This document shows positions 1-9,341 of a stretch of 33,080 nt of DNA, piece by piece. Position numbers and translations under genes: made by a program. This stretch comes from an uncultured beta proteobacterium (lineage in GTDB: Bacteria; Pseudomonadota; Gammaproteobacteria; Burkholderiales; Burkholderiaceae). The notes under the pieces are model-generated. The model saw only the letters and a list, made by a program, of their open reading frames with translations, searched no databases and was not told where the DNA came from. Numbering within the stretch: position 1 is the first letter of the stretch; every line of letters begins with the position of its first letter. Where the stretch lies: the NCBI GenBank assembly GCA_903995005.1, contig CAJEZV010000012.1, positions 1 through 33,080 on the forward strand, given 5' to 3'.

Positions 1-521
1 CTTTGTTAGAAAAAGTCCAGCCAGCTGCCCTGAAGGAATTAAATGAAGTAATGTCGCGCTCCGCTGGTCCGGATGCGGACTTCCGTAGAAGTACTGTTGG
101 TGGCGTAGTGCCAACTGCTGAAATTCTTAATATGCTTTCGGGCGGCCTCGATAAGGCAGCACTTAAAACGATTCATGATTTCAACGCTGAACTGGCTGAT
201 GCCATTCAAGAGAAGATGTTCATTTTCGAAGATTTCAACGATATCGAAGATCGTTCTTTGCAAACCCTTCTCTTGGAAGTTCCGCAAGAAACCTTGGTTA
301 TGGCTCTTAAGGGAGCAAGTCCAAAACTGCGTGAAAAGCTGTTCAAGAATATGGCTAAACGTGCCGCTGATGGTGTTCGCGAAGATTTGGAAACACGTCC
401 TCCAGTCAAGGTGCAAGAAGTCGAAGAGATGCAAAAAGAAATTATTCGTATCGCTCGCAATTTGGCAGAAGAAGGCCGCATGATTATGGAAAGGGGCAAG
501 TCAGCCGATGCCTTCCTCTGA
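1..521 (+). pseudogene. fliG: FliG C-terminal part; 5' end missing at the window edge
   Basis: VQPAALKELNEV...GGVVPTAEILNML...EKMFIFEDFNDIEDRSLQTLLLEV...ALKGASPKLREKLFKNMAKRAADGVREDLETRPPVKVQEVE matches the FliG middle and C-terminal domains. The matching N-terminal part is at 3254-3808 on the minus strand. Confidence 0.9.
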
Positions 522-1317
522 TGAGGACTCTTTGCTGACGAGGTGGGAGCCTCCCTCCTTTGATCCTCCAAAGCCCCCCAAGCCTCCCAAGGTTCCACCA
601 GTGCTTTACCCTACGGTTGAAGAGGTGGAGGCTATTCGTGAGAGCGCATACAAAGAAGCGTATGAATTAGGCACCAACCAAGGATTTCTTGAGGGTCGTG
701 ATGCTGGTTATAAAGAAGGCAAGGAATCAGGCTATCGTGAAGGCTACGAGCAAGGTTATGCTGACGCTGATCTTGAAACTAGGCGTTTACAAGATGCACT
801 TGGACAATTGCTAGAAGCTCTTCGAGGTATGCCAGAAGCCATTGCTCAGCCGCTTACTGAATTTACTTATGAAGCTGCTACGCGTTTAGCAGCCAATGCT
901 TCCATGGAGCGCGCGCCGTTCGTTGCTGCAGTTCAAGAAGCGCTCATGCGCTTGCCCCGTCCTGGTGAAAATCTCTACCTGCGTTTAAATGCAGAGGAGG
1001 TAGAGACGTGGAAAAAAATTGTCGAAGATCCAGGGCTACCATTTAATTGCACCATTTTGATCGATGCCGATGTGAAGCTGGGACATGCTTATGTGGAAGT
1101 CAGTGGTGCCCGTATTGATGTGGGTGAGCAAGCGCGTATTGCACTTATCAGAGCGGCACTAGGATTAGATCGGGATTCTTCTTTGCAAGAAGATGGTGAA
1201 CATTTAGATGAAAAACATGAAAGTATGCTAGAGCAACATGAGCATCAAGATTTATCTAAAGAGTCTTTACATGATGATCCTCTTGCACCATCAGCTGATG
1301 AGGTAAAACCAGAGTGA
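508..1317 (+). CDS. fliH: Flagellar assembly protein FliH
   Basis: Typical FliH GxxxG-repeat helix (GFLEGRDAGYKEGKESGYREGYEQGYADAD), located between fliG and fliI; overlaps the fliG 3' end. Confidence 0.9.
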   Translation: MPSSDEDSLLTRWEPPSFDPPKPPKPPKVPPVLYPTVEEVEAIRESAYKEAYELGTNQGFLEGRDAGYKEGKESGYREGYEQGYADADLETRRLQDALGQLLEALRGMPEAIAQPLTEFTYEAATRLAANASMERAPFVAAVQEALMRLPRPGENLYLRLNAEEVETWKKIVEDPGLPFNCTILIDADVKLGHAYVEVSGARIDVGEQARIALIRAALGLDRDSSLQEDGEHLDEKHESMLEQHEHQDLSKESLHDDPLAPSADEVKPE

Positions 1318-2696
1318 GTCATTTGCAGCCGGCTGAATTAGCAAATCAGTTAGAGATGCGAAAGCAGCACTTACTCGAAACACCGCTATCGATTCGTGAG
1401 GGAAAGTTAAAGCGTGTCTCAGGTATTGTGCTTGAGGTAGAAGGTTTGCCTATGAGCATTGGCACAGGCGCAACTATCCTCTCTGAGTTAGGCGGCAAAA
1501 CCTATGATGCGGAGTGTATTGGATTTAACGGTGCAATCACCTATTTGATGCCGATTGATGCAATGGAAGGCATTTCTCCAGGCGCCTTGGTTTACCCAAC
1601 TAACACCCCGTTTAATTCCGGAAGTGGTTACACCTCAAATAGTATTGGTGATCCACTACCAATTGGTGAGGATTTATTGGGGCGCGTAGTAGATGGCCTT
1701 GGTCGGCCCATTGATGGCAAAGGCTATGGCGAAAAACAACTTACTCCATTTATTCAGAGAACCTTAAACCCTTTAGATAGAACCCCAATTCATGAGCCTT
1801 TAGATGTGGGTATTCAAGCGGTTAATGGTTTATTGACGGTGGGTCGCGGTCAGCGGGTTGGGATTTTTGCTGGTTCTGGCGTGGGTAAGAGCGTCCTACT
1901 TGGAATGTTAGCGCGTAACTGTGTTGCAGATGTGATTGTGATTGGACTCGTTGGTGAGCGAGGTCGCGAGGTTAGGGAGTTTTGTGAGGAGACCTTGGAC
2001 CCTGAATCTTTTAAGCGTGCTGTTGTTGTTGCAGCTCCAGCAGATGCCTCGCCACTCGCTAGATCTAAAGGCGCTTCTTATGCAACCGATGTAGCCATTT
2101 GGTTTCGAGATCAAGGCAAGCATGTTGTTTTAATTGTGGACTCTTTAACCCGTTATGCCATGTCCTTAAGAGAAATTGGCTTGAGTTTAGGTGAGGCTCC
2201 AGTAGCGCGAGGTTACCCGCCAAGTGTTTTTGCCAGGATGCCTGAGTTAGTCGAGCGGGTTGGGAATGGCGCTAATCCAGACGGATCGATTACTGCTTTC
2301 TATACAGTTTTGCTAGAAGGTGATGATACAAATGATCCCGTGGCTGATACAGCGCGCGGAATCTTAGATGGCCACTTTTTCCTCTCCAGGGAATTGGCCG
2401 ATAGTGGGCATTACCCGGCGATTGATGTAGAAAAATCTATTTCTCGCGTAATGCCTAAGGTGGCATCAAAGGAGCATTTAATGGCCGCTCGCCGTATGAA
2501 GCAGTTATATAGTCGATATATGCGAGGCAGGGATTTGGTTTCGATGGGCGCCTACATAGCCGGAACCGATTCCGAGTTAGATGATGCCCTCAAGGCATGG
2601 CCCAAAATCCAAGATTTTTTGAGACAAGAGTCCGAAGTGGCCATCCCTCTTTCAAAGACTCTAGAGCTTTTGCTTAAAATCACCCCGAGTAAATGA
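1314..2696 (+). CDS. fliI: Flagellum-specific ATPase FliI
   Basis: Walker A GIFAGSGVGKSVLLGMLAR, GLVGERGREVREF, VVLIVDSLTRYAMSLREIGLSLGEAPVARGYPPSVFARMPELVERVG; GTGA overlap with fliH. Confidence 0.97.
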   Translation: MSHLQPAELANQLEMRKQHLLETPLSIREGKLKRVSGIVLEVEGLPMSIGTGATILSELGGKTYDAECIGFNGAITYLMPIDAMEGISPGALVYPTNTPFNSGSGYTSNSIGDPLPIGEDLLGRVVDGLGRPIDGKGYGEKQLTPFIQRTLNPLDRTPIHEPLDVGIQAVNGLLTVGRGQRVGIFAGSGVGKSVLLGMLARNCVADVIVIGLVGERGREVREFCEETLDPESFKRAVVVAAPADASPLARSKGASYATDVAIWFRDQGKHVVLIVDSLTRYAMSLREIGLSLGEAPVARGYPPSVFARMPELVERVGNGANPDGSITAFYTVLLEGDDTNDPVADTARGILDGHFFLSRELADSGHYPAIDVEKSISRVMPKVASKEHLMAARRMKQLYSRYMRGRDLVSMGAYIAGTDSELDDALKAWPKIQDFLRQESEVAIPLSKTLELLLKITPSK

Positions 2697-3139
2697 AACC
2701 AATAGAGCTTCTTTTGCGTTTAGCGAAGATTCGCGAGGACCAGGCCATGGCGCGAGCAAAGAGGGCATCTGGCCAGGTGAATCAAACAATTGCCTTCAAA
2801 GAGCAAGTTCTTGAATACGCTAAAGATTATGAAAATCAAGTGCTTGATGGCGGTAAAACGGGTATCCCTGTAGCCTTTATTCAAGATGCCAATTCCTTTA
2901 GAGAAAAGCTCATTCAAAGTGCTGTGGAGATGGATGGGCAAATTCAGGGACTCACAAAAGCCTCAGAAAACACACTAAAAACAGCTACGCAGGCACGTAT
3001 GAGAACCCTCGGGCTCACTAAGTTAGTCGATAAGATGCACCGGGAGGTGCGTAAAAAACAGGCAAAAGCTGAGATGAATCAATTCGAGGATAACTACGCA
3101 GCGAGGATGAATATCCAATCTGGCACGAAAGATGCATAG
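2693..3139 (+). CDS. fliJ: Flagellar export protein FliJ
   Basis: Coiled-coil protein of 148 aa directly after fliI with an ATGA overlap. Confidence 0.8.
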   Translation: MKPIELLLRLAKIREDQAMARAKRASGQVNQTIAFKEQVLEYAKDYENQVLDGGKTGIPVAFIQDANSFREKLIQSAVEMDGQIQGLTKASENTLKTATQARMRTLGLTKLVDKMHREVRKKQAKAEMNQFEDNYAARMNIQSGTKDA

Positions 3140-3165
3140 ATAGTAGTGTTCCTATTGGAGAAGCT

Positions 3166-3318
3166 ATGTCAGAAGTAAGTCAAATTCGGATGCAAGCAGC
3201 AGCAAATCGCTTAAATAGCGCTTTTGCTCAATCAGGCTCTAAGCCTGACAGCTTCACTGCGCCTGCCGGCTTTGAAAACTTTTTAGCTGCCCTGGACCGG
3301 GCTCTAAGAACACCATAA
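3166..3318 (+). pseudogene. 5' fragment of the gene downstream of fliJ, truncated at the rearrangement junction
   Basis: My translation from ATG 3166: MSEVSQIRMQAAANRLNSAFAQSGSKPDSFTAPAGFENFLAALDRALRTP*. The last codons run into fliG sequence read antisense. Confidence 0.6.
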
Positions 3319-3808
3319 CAGTTGCAACAATTTGCGGATGCTCACCCTTAATCATCTCATAAAGAACATCAGGCTCCATCCGCTTGAGCGTCTCAATACC
3401 GGACATATCCAAGGTTGACTCCAAACGACCAAGCAAATCAGAGGCGCCTTCTGCGCCCATAGCTTTAGTCAGCATGTTCTGCATAAAGTCATCAGTGTCA
3501 AATGCCACTTGAGAATTATTTTCAGTGACGTCTTTGAATTGCCTCAGTACCTGCAATACCAAATCACGATTTAAGGAGCGCACGACCGCCATTTTGCCAG
3601 ACAGTCTTTGCACTTCAAACGGGGTCATGGTGCGCAATACATTAGCAGCTGACTCCGCGCCTACAGCCAATAAAACCACGGCTGCGCGCGAAGCACCATC
3701 GAGCTCTTCAAAGGTTAAGGTACCCGTTTGGGTTGCACCCTTAACGCCTTCCTTAAGCGCCTCTGCTATGGAGAGGCTTTTAGGTGCTGCGACTTCTTCA
3801 TCGGCCAT
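3254..3808 (-). pseudogene. fliG: FliG N-terminal part, truncated after ...EHPQIVATVMVFLEP
   Basis: Starts right after fliF. LDGASRAAVVLLAVGAESAANVLRTMTPFEVQRLSGKMA...LKRMEPDVLYEMIKGEHPQIVATVMVFLEP is FliG; the remaining GPGQLKSFQSRQAQ is antisense of the 3166 ORF. Confidence 0.9.
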
Positions 3809-3825
3809 GATATTTACTCTTTATC

Positions 3826-5775
3826 TCAACCTGCAGCTGCGGCGGCAGCATTTGCGTTATTGGTTTTCTCAGCATCTGCAGCCAGCCATTCTTTGAAAAT
3901 ACCAGATACCACTTTCGGATTATCTGCAACAAAGTCCGTTGCGTATTTCAGAAGCGACTCGTACTCATGTTTTTTCTCTTCTTCTAGACGAGTGCGCTCT
4001 TCATCCATTCTCTTTTTCTCTTCTTCAATACGCAGACGCTCTTCTTCTTCGGCAATGCGCTGACGCTCTTTTAATAGCTCCATCTCCATACGCCGCTTCT
4101 CACGAAGTTTTGGATCCATCTGGGCCATCTCAGCTTTAATCTTCTCATCAAACTCATCTTCAATACGTTGCTCTTCCAAGGCATCATCCATTTTCTTCGG
4201 AAAGAGTAGTGGCTTAACCACACCAAAGAACATAATGCCAAGAGAACCTAAGATAATGGCAAATTTAAAGAATTCTTTACTGAGCTCAATCACGCCAGGC
4301 TGTTTATAAAACGCCGGCTCATCAGGCACTTCAACCTTAAACGGAATGTTTGCTACGCTCACACTATCGCCACGTCTTTCGGTATAACCTACCGCATCTT
4401 TAGCAAGATTATTAATCTGATCTAACTCTTTTGCATTAAAGGGCACAGGCTTAAGTGGCTTACCCTCTTTATCCAAACCTGCAGGCTGCTTGTAGTTCAC
4501 CACAACGGCAGCGGAAACTCTTCTGACCTTACCTTTTTCGGATTTGATACGCTCAATTGCGCGATCTAACTCATAGTTAACGGTCAAATCTTTTTTGATA
4601 TTGTTAGAGTTAGAAGTTGAACTAGTAGGCGGCGCATTCAAATTTTGTGGGCCAGTATTCGCTGTCGCACCACCTGGTGCATTAATCGGCGCCTGTGCTG
4701 CGCCAGGAGGCTGGTTTGTAAGCGCTCCTGGAACCCCAGAAACACTTGAGCTGGGGGTTGCCGCCTCATTACTTTGCTGACTTCGAATCGAAGATTGGTT
4801 AGGAGGGGAGTTACGACCAAACGTTTCCTGGGTGCGTTCTAGCTCACCAAAATCCATATCTACTGTGACTTGTGCGCGCACATTGTCTTTGCCAGTAACA
4901 GGCTCCAAGATGGCCTGAACGCGTTTTGATAATGCACCCTCTAACTCGGCAACGTATTTGAGTTGATTGCTATCCATACCCATGAGGCGCTGCGCATTTG
5001 GAGCAAGTAAGCTACCTTCGGCATCAACGATGGTGACGTTCGCAGGCCCCAAATTAGGCACTGAAGACCCAACTAAGTTTGTGATAGCAGCAACTTGTTG
5101 AGAGTCTAAAAAGCGTCCTGGGTGCATAGTCACTACAATTGATGCGGTAGGCTTTTCTTGCTCGCGCATAAAGGCAGTTTGCTTGGGAATAGCTAACATC
5201 ACTCTGGCAGACTTGACTTGTGCCAAAGAGCTAATACTGCGCGCTAGTTCACCTTCAAGACCACGTTGATAATTTACCTGCTCTACAAATTGGCTGGTGC
5301 CCATTTTTTGATTTTCGAGCAACTCAAAACCAACATTACCAGCCTTGGGTAAGCCTTGGCCAGCTAAACGTAAGCGGGTCTCATAGACTGAAGATTCTGG
5401 TACCAAAATCGCTGCACCGCCCTCGGTAAACTTGTAGGGCACATTCATTTGTTGCAAGGCAGCCACAATTGCTGCTCCATCACGCTCATTGATGCTGGAG
5501 AAGAGGACCCGATAGTCGTCTTTGCTGCGACCAGAGACAGTGACAAAAATCAGGGCCGAGATAAACAAGAATAATGCAGCCGCAACGATGAGTCGTTGCT
5601 GCATACCGAGCGCTTCAAAGCGCATTTGCAGTTCACCTAATTTTGAGGGGAGTCTTACCCCGCCCGCACGCGGGGCAGATGCTGGAACAGCAGAGGCAGG
5701 CGACATAGAGCCAATATTGACTACCGCCGCATCCTTTTCGCTATCCTGTATTTGGGGCTTTTCTTCTTCGCTCAA
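3826..5775 (-). CDS. fliF: Flagellar MS-ring protein FliF
   Basis: YRVLFSSINERDGAAIVAALQQMNVPYKF..., LARSISSLAQVKSARVMLAIPKQTAFMREQEKPTASIVV; second TM LGIMFFGVVKPLLF; C-terminal FliG-binding-like helix TDFVADNPKVVSGIFKEWL. Confidence 0.97.
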   Translation of the reverse strand: MSEEEKPQIQDSEKDAAVVNIGSMSPASAVPASAPRAGGVRLPSKLGELQMRFEALGMQQRLIVAAALFLFISALIFVTVSGRSKDDYRVLFSSINERDGAAIVAALQQMNVPYKFTEGGAAILVPESSVYETRLRLAGQGLPKAGNVGFELLENQKMGTSQFVEQVNYQRGLEGELARSISSLAQVKSARVMLAIPKQTAFMREQEKPTASIVVTMHPGRFLDSQQVAAITNLVGSSVPNLGPANVTIVDAEGSLLAPNAQRLMGMDSNQLKYVAELEGALSKRVQAILEPVTGKDNVRAQVTVDMDFGELERTQETFGRNSPPNQSSIRSQQSNEAATPSSSVSGVPGALTNQPPGAAQAPINAPGGATANTGPQNLNAPPTSSTSNSNNIKKDLTVNYELDRAIERIKSEKGKVRRVSAAVVVNYKQPAGLDKEGKPLKPVPFNAKELDQINNLAKDAVGYTERRGDSVSVANIPFKVEVPDEPAFYKQPGVIELSKEFFKFAIILGSLGIMFFGVVKPLLFPKKMDDALEEQRIEDEFDEKIKAEMAQMDPKLREKRRMEMELLKERQRIAEEEERLRIEEEKKRMDEERTRLEEEKKHEYESLLKYATDFVADNPKVVSGIFKEWLAADAEKTNNANAAAAAAG

Positions 5776-5940
5776 TGGCTCGCTTCCGTCAAATCAGGCA
5801 AAAATTCTAAAAACATAATAGCACTAAATATAGAACCTTTTTGCCTATTTTGTCTAAATATTGATATCCTATACTCATATTGTGAAAAAAGAGGCAAAAA
5901 TTGCCACCCTAAAACACTAAGCATAAAAGTCTAAAACCCA

Positions 5941-7095
5941 TTGACCAACTCAGAAACCACTATACCCTCGAGCCCTAAAAGTGCCAACCCTAGCCTAGAT
6001 GCCAAGCACCTAGAAGAAGCGTTTGCCATTTTTTATGCTGAATCTCAAAAACTGGAGGCCCAACAAAGCGCACTGCAAGAAAAGATTGACCAGCTAAGTG
6101 ATGAGCTGCATAAATCGAACCAGCGTCTAGGCATCTTAGTAAATGCAATTCCTGCGGGCGTAATTCTGCTAGAAAACAACATTGTGCTCTTGCATAATCC
6201 CGCGGTATTGCACTTCTTACCCACTCTGAGTGCAGGCCAATCGTTTCAGATCCCCGGTGAATGGGAGGCATCAATTGCTCCAGGCGAATATCTGATAAGT
6301 AATTCAGCTACCCCAGGCTCAAAACCCCAAATGACGGTGCAAGTTATCCGCATTGACGATGGTATTCGTAGCTTTATTCAAATCCAAGACATCACCGCCA
6401 ACATCGCTTTGCACCAAGAAACCCAAAGGGAAAATCGCCTAACGGCCATGGGCAAAATGGCAGCGGGTATTGCGCATCAATTTCGCACGCCTTTGGCAAC
6501 CGCCCTACTCTATTCATCCCACCTTTGTGATGACGATCTGGCGCCAGACACGTCAAAAGAATTTGCGCAGCGCTTACGTAAACAATTGCTTGATCTTGAA
6601 AAGCTTTCGCAAGAGATGCTGCGTTTTATTTCCAATCGTCCAAGCAAAACTGCCCTTAGCAGCGTGCAACAAATTATCGATGAAGCACAAGCTAGCATTC
6701 AAGCTTTGTTTGAAAGCAAGGATGTTAAGTTAATTGTTCAGTGCAGTATTCCATCATCAGTCATGTTATTAGTTGAACCTAAATCTATACCGAATGCCAT
6801 AGTGGCGATTTTGGAAAATGCGCTCAGCGTCTCTAAACCAAAAGACAAAGTGCTGTTACAGGCAACCATTGATTCAAAAAAACTACTGATTACCATTGAA
6901 GATCAAGGTCCTGGTATTGCATCGACCATTATTGATTCTTTATTTGAACCGTTCTCTACCACTAGCGCTAACGGCACCGGTCTAGGCTTATCGATTGCCA
7001 AAAATACGATCGAAGCACACCGCGGTACGATTGCTGTTAAGAATTCTATGCACGGCGCCATCTTCAAAATTACCTTGCCCATTACCTCTGAGTAA
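5941..7095 (+). CDS. FlrB/FleS-like sensor histidine kinase
   Basis: TTG start. H-box MAAGIAHQFRTPLATALLYSSHL, N-box AILENALSVS, G-boxes EDQGPGIA and GTGLGLSIAKNTIEAHRG. Followed by an NtrC-family regulator. Confidence 0.88.
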   Translation: MTNSETTIPSSPKSANPSLDAKHLEEAFAIFYAESQKLEAQQSALQEKIDQLSDELHKSNQRLGILVNAIPAGVILLENNIVLLHNPAVLHFLPTLSAGQSFQIPGEWEASIAPGEYLISNSATPGSKPQMTVQVIRIDDGIRSFIQIQDITANIALHQETQRENRLTAMGKMAAGIAHQFRTPLATALLYSSHLCDDDLAPDTSKEFAQRLRKQLLDLEKLSQEMLRFISNRPSKTALSSVQQIIDEAQASIQALFESKDVKLIVQCSIPSSVMLLVEPKSIPNAIVAILENALSVSKPKDKVLLQATIDSKKLLITIEDQGPGIASTIIDSLFEPFSTTSANGTGLGLSIAKNTIEAHRGTIAVKNSMHGAIFKITLPITSE

Positions 7096-7140
7096 GCTGC
7101 AAATAACCCACAAACCCCAAACATTGCGAATAAATCAATC

Positions 7141-8634
7141 ATGACCGAGCTTTTAAATGAACGCTTCCCAGTGATCCTTGTTGAAGATGATGAAGACCTT
7201 CGAGAGGCCATTGCAGTGACTCTAAGAATGAAGGGTATCGACTTTGTGACGCATCAACGTGCAGAGACTGTAGTGCCTTTGCTCCGGCCAGGTCTGAACA
7301 CTGTATTAGTGACGGACTACAAACTACCTGGTATGACAGGGATTGATTTACTCAAGATTGCACAAAAGGAATGTCCTGACTTACCAGTCGTCATCATGAC
7401 TGCATTTGCCGATGCCAAACTTGCGGTTGAAGCACTTAAAGCTGGTGCTCGTGATTTTTTAATTAAGCCCTTTGTACCGCAGCAACTCATTGAAATTATC
7501 TCGCGCTATCACGCACCCAATATTGCGCCAGCTACAACACCTGCACTAACAATACATAAGTCCAAAACTGAAACAGTCGGTTCAGAGATTAGCCCGGTTG
7601 AGCACAACATTATTGCAGTAGACCCAAAAACCGTTGCGATTTTTTCTCGTTGCGAAAGAGTGGCGGCTACGGATACTAGCGTACTAATAACCGGTGAGTC
7701 AGGCGCCGGTAAAGAAGTGGTAGCACACCATATTCACAAAACATCTAAGCGAACAAATGGTCCTTATGTCGCGATTAATTGTGCAGCTATTCCTGACACA
7801 CTCTTGGAGTCGATTTTATTTGGCCATGAAAAAGGCTCTTTTACCGGTGCCACGAAAGCGCAAGCCGGTAAGTTTGAACAAGCTAATAAAGGTACGCTTT
7901 TTTTAGATGAAATCGGTGAGATGCCAGCAACTCTTCAAACTAAATTGTTAAGAGTGCTACAAGATAAAAAGATTGAGCGGATTGGTTCAACTGATTCAAT
8001 TCAAGCGGACGTGCGCATCATCGCTGCAACCAACTTGAATCTTCAAGACCAAGTTAAAGCTGGAAAATTTAGGGAAGATTTGTACTTTCGCTTAAACGTC
8101 TTCCCAATTCACGTTCTAGAACTTCGCAAACGCCCATTAGATATCATTCCACTGGCTGAATTCTTTCTCAAGCGCTACAGCATCAATATTGGGCGAGATT
8201 CTTTAACTCTTAGCAATGCCGCTAAAGCCTTGCTTCAAAAATATACCTGGCCAGGAAATGTTCGGGAACTAGAGAACATTATTCAACGCGCAGTATTGCT
8301 TGCCGATAGCGATCAAATTTATGCTGAGGACCTTGAGCTAGATGAGTCCCATTTAAGTCATGCCAGTTCGATCCCTGATCATGGGAACCACACCGCTCAA
8401 AGCCCAAATACTCTGAATTTGAACCCCAAAAATACAGAAAATGGCACAGAAATTGCATTAATTAAGGGTGATATTGGTCAAGATATTGAGTCTGTAGAGC
8501 GCGAACATATCCTCAAGGTCTTGGCTGAAGTAAATGGAAATAGAACAAAAGCCGTAGAAATATTAGGAATTTCAGCAAGAGCGCTGCGCTACAAGCTCAA
8601 ATCCTATAAGGAAGCTGGCTTTCTAAATGAATAA
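7141..8634 (+). CDS. FlrC/FleR-like sigma-54-dependent response regulator
   Basis: REC domain (VILVEDDEDLREA, VTDYKLPGMTG, FLIKPF), AAA+ domain (GESGAGKEVVAHHIH, FGHEKGSFTGA, GTLFLDEIGEM, WPGNVRELENIIQRAV), Fis-type HTH (NGNRTKAVEILGISARALRYKLKSY). Confidence 0.95.
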   Translation: MTELLNERFPVILVEDDEDLREAIAVTLRMKGIDFVTHQRAETVVPLLRPGLNTVLVTDYKLPGMTGIDLLKIAQKECPDLPVVIMTAFADAKLAVEALKAGARDFLIKPFVPQQLIEIISRYHAPNIAPATTPALTIHKSKTETVGSEISPVEHNIIAVDPKTVAIFSRCERVAATDTSVLITGESGAGKEVVAHHIHKTSKRTNGPYVAINCAAIPDTLLESILFGHEKGSFTGATKAQAGKFEQANKGTLFLDEIGEMPATLQTKLLRVLQDKKIERIGSTDSIQADVRIIAATNLNLQDQVKAGKFREDLYFRLNVFPIHVLELRKRPLDIIPLAEFFLKRYSINIGRDSLTLSNAAKALLQKYTWPGNVRELENIIQRAVLLADSDQIYAEDLELDESHLSHASSIPDHGNHTAQSPNTLNLNPKNTENGTEIALIKGDIGQDIESVEREHILKVLAEVNGNRTKAVEILGISARALRYKLKSYKEAGFLNE

Positions 8635-8681
8635 GCAATCTTAGTGGTTATTTTGTGTATTTTTGATAGATAATTAGGCAT

Positions 8682-9005
8682 ATGAGTACAACTAACGTCG
8701 ATTCTATGATTACCCGGATGCAAGCCCTTGCCGCTGCAGCCAGTGGTAAGCCCATTGCTAGTGATAACCCGGCAGATAATGGCGTTGACTTCTCTGCCGC
8801 TCTAAAACACGCCATTGAGAATGTGAACACAGCTCAAAATAGCGCCCAAGCTAAAGCCCAGTCTTTTTCCACAGGCGCTTCCGATACTTCCTTGGAAGAT
8901 GTGATTGTCTCCCTCCAAAAAGCTAACCTTTCCTTGCAGGGCATGATTGCAGTCCGCAACCGATTGGTTGATGCGTACAAAGAAGTGACCAACATGCAGG
9001 TTTAA
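8682..9005 (+). CDS. fliE: Flagellar hook-basal body protein FliE
   Basis: C-terminus LEDVIVSLQKANLSLQGMIAVRNRLVDAYKEVTNMQV is typical FliE. Confidence 0.95.
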   Translation: MSTTNVDSMITRMQALAAAASGKPIASDNPADNGVDFSAALKHAIENVNTAQNSAQAKAQSFSTGASDTSLEDVIVSLQKANLSLQGMIAVRNRLVDAYKEVTNMQV

Positions 9006-9029
9006 TTGGACTGTATGCCAATCTATCCA

Positions 9030-9056
9030 AAGCCTAGCTTAGTCTAGGCTTTTTTA
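9030..9056 (+). terminator. Rho-independent terminator after fliE
   Basis: Perfect stem AAGCCTAG-CTTAGT-CTAGGCTT followed by a T-rich tract. Confidence 0.85.
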
Positions 9057-9341
9057 TTGCTCAGCCCCTGGCTTGGGAATTTGTTTGCCATCTAACTCAT
9101 AAGCCCAGGCCAAAACTTCTGCAACTGCGGCATACAATTTAGGTGGCACCAGTTCGTTTAGCTTTAATTGCATCAAAAATTCAACCAATTCTGGCTCCGT
9201 TCTTGTTGGAATTCCAAGCTCTTTCGCCTTTGCCAAAATTGCATCTGCCACAAAACCCTCTCCCTGGCCGGTCACTCTTGGGGCAGAGCTATTGATCTCA
9301 TAGGCTAGCGCTACTGCCTTGCGGGTTTTCTTGGGATCCAT
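9054..9341 (-). CDS. FhlB-like stand-alone FlhB cytoplasmic domain protein
   Basis: AVALAYEINSSAPRVTGQGEGFVADAILAKAKELGIPTRTEPELVEFLMQLKLNELVPPKLYAAVAEVLAWAYEL resembles the FlhB C-terminal domain; no TM region and no NPTH cleavage site. Confidence 0.85.
   Translation of the reverse strand: MDPKKTRKAVALAYEINSSAPRVTGQGEGFVADAILAKAKELGIPTRTEPELVEFLMQLKLNELVPPKLYAAVAEVLAWAYELDGKQIPKPGAEQ

Noticed and set aside
39-598. Antisense ORFs over fliG/fliH (39-434 -, 206-598 -) and the overlapping 175-483 + ORF
   Set aside because: They overlap clear fliG/fliH coding sequence and have no family-like composition.
5880-5910. GGTGGCAATTTTTGCC as a sigma-54 promoter
   Set aside because: GG to GC spacing is 8 or 11 nt rather than the 10 needed for -24/-12 elements.
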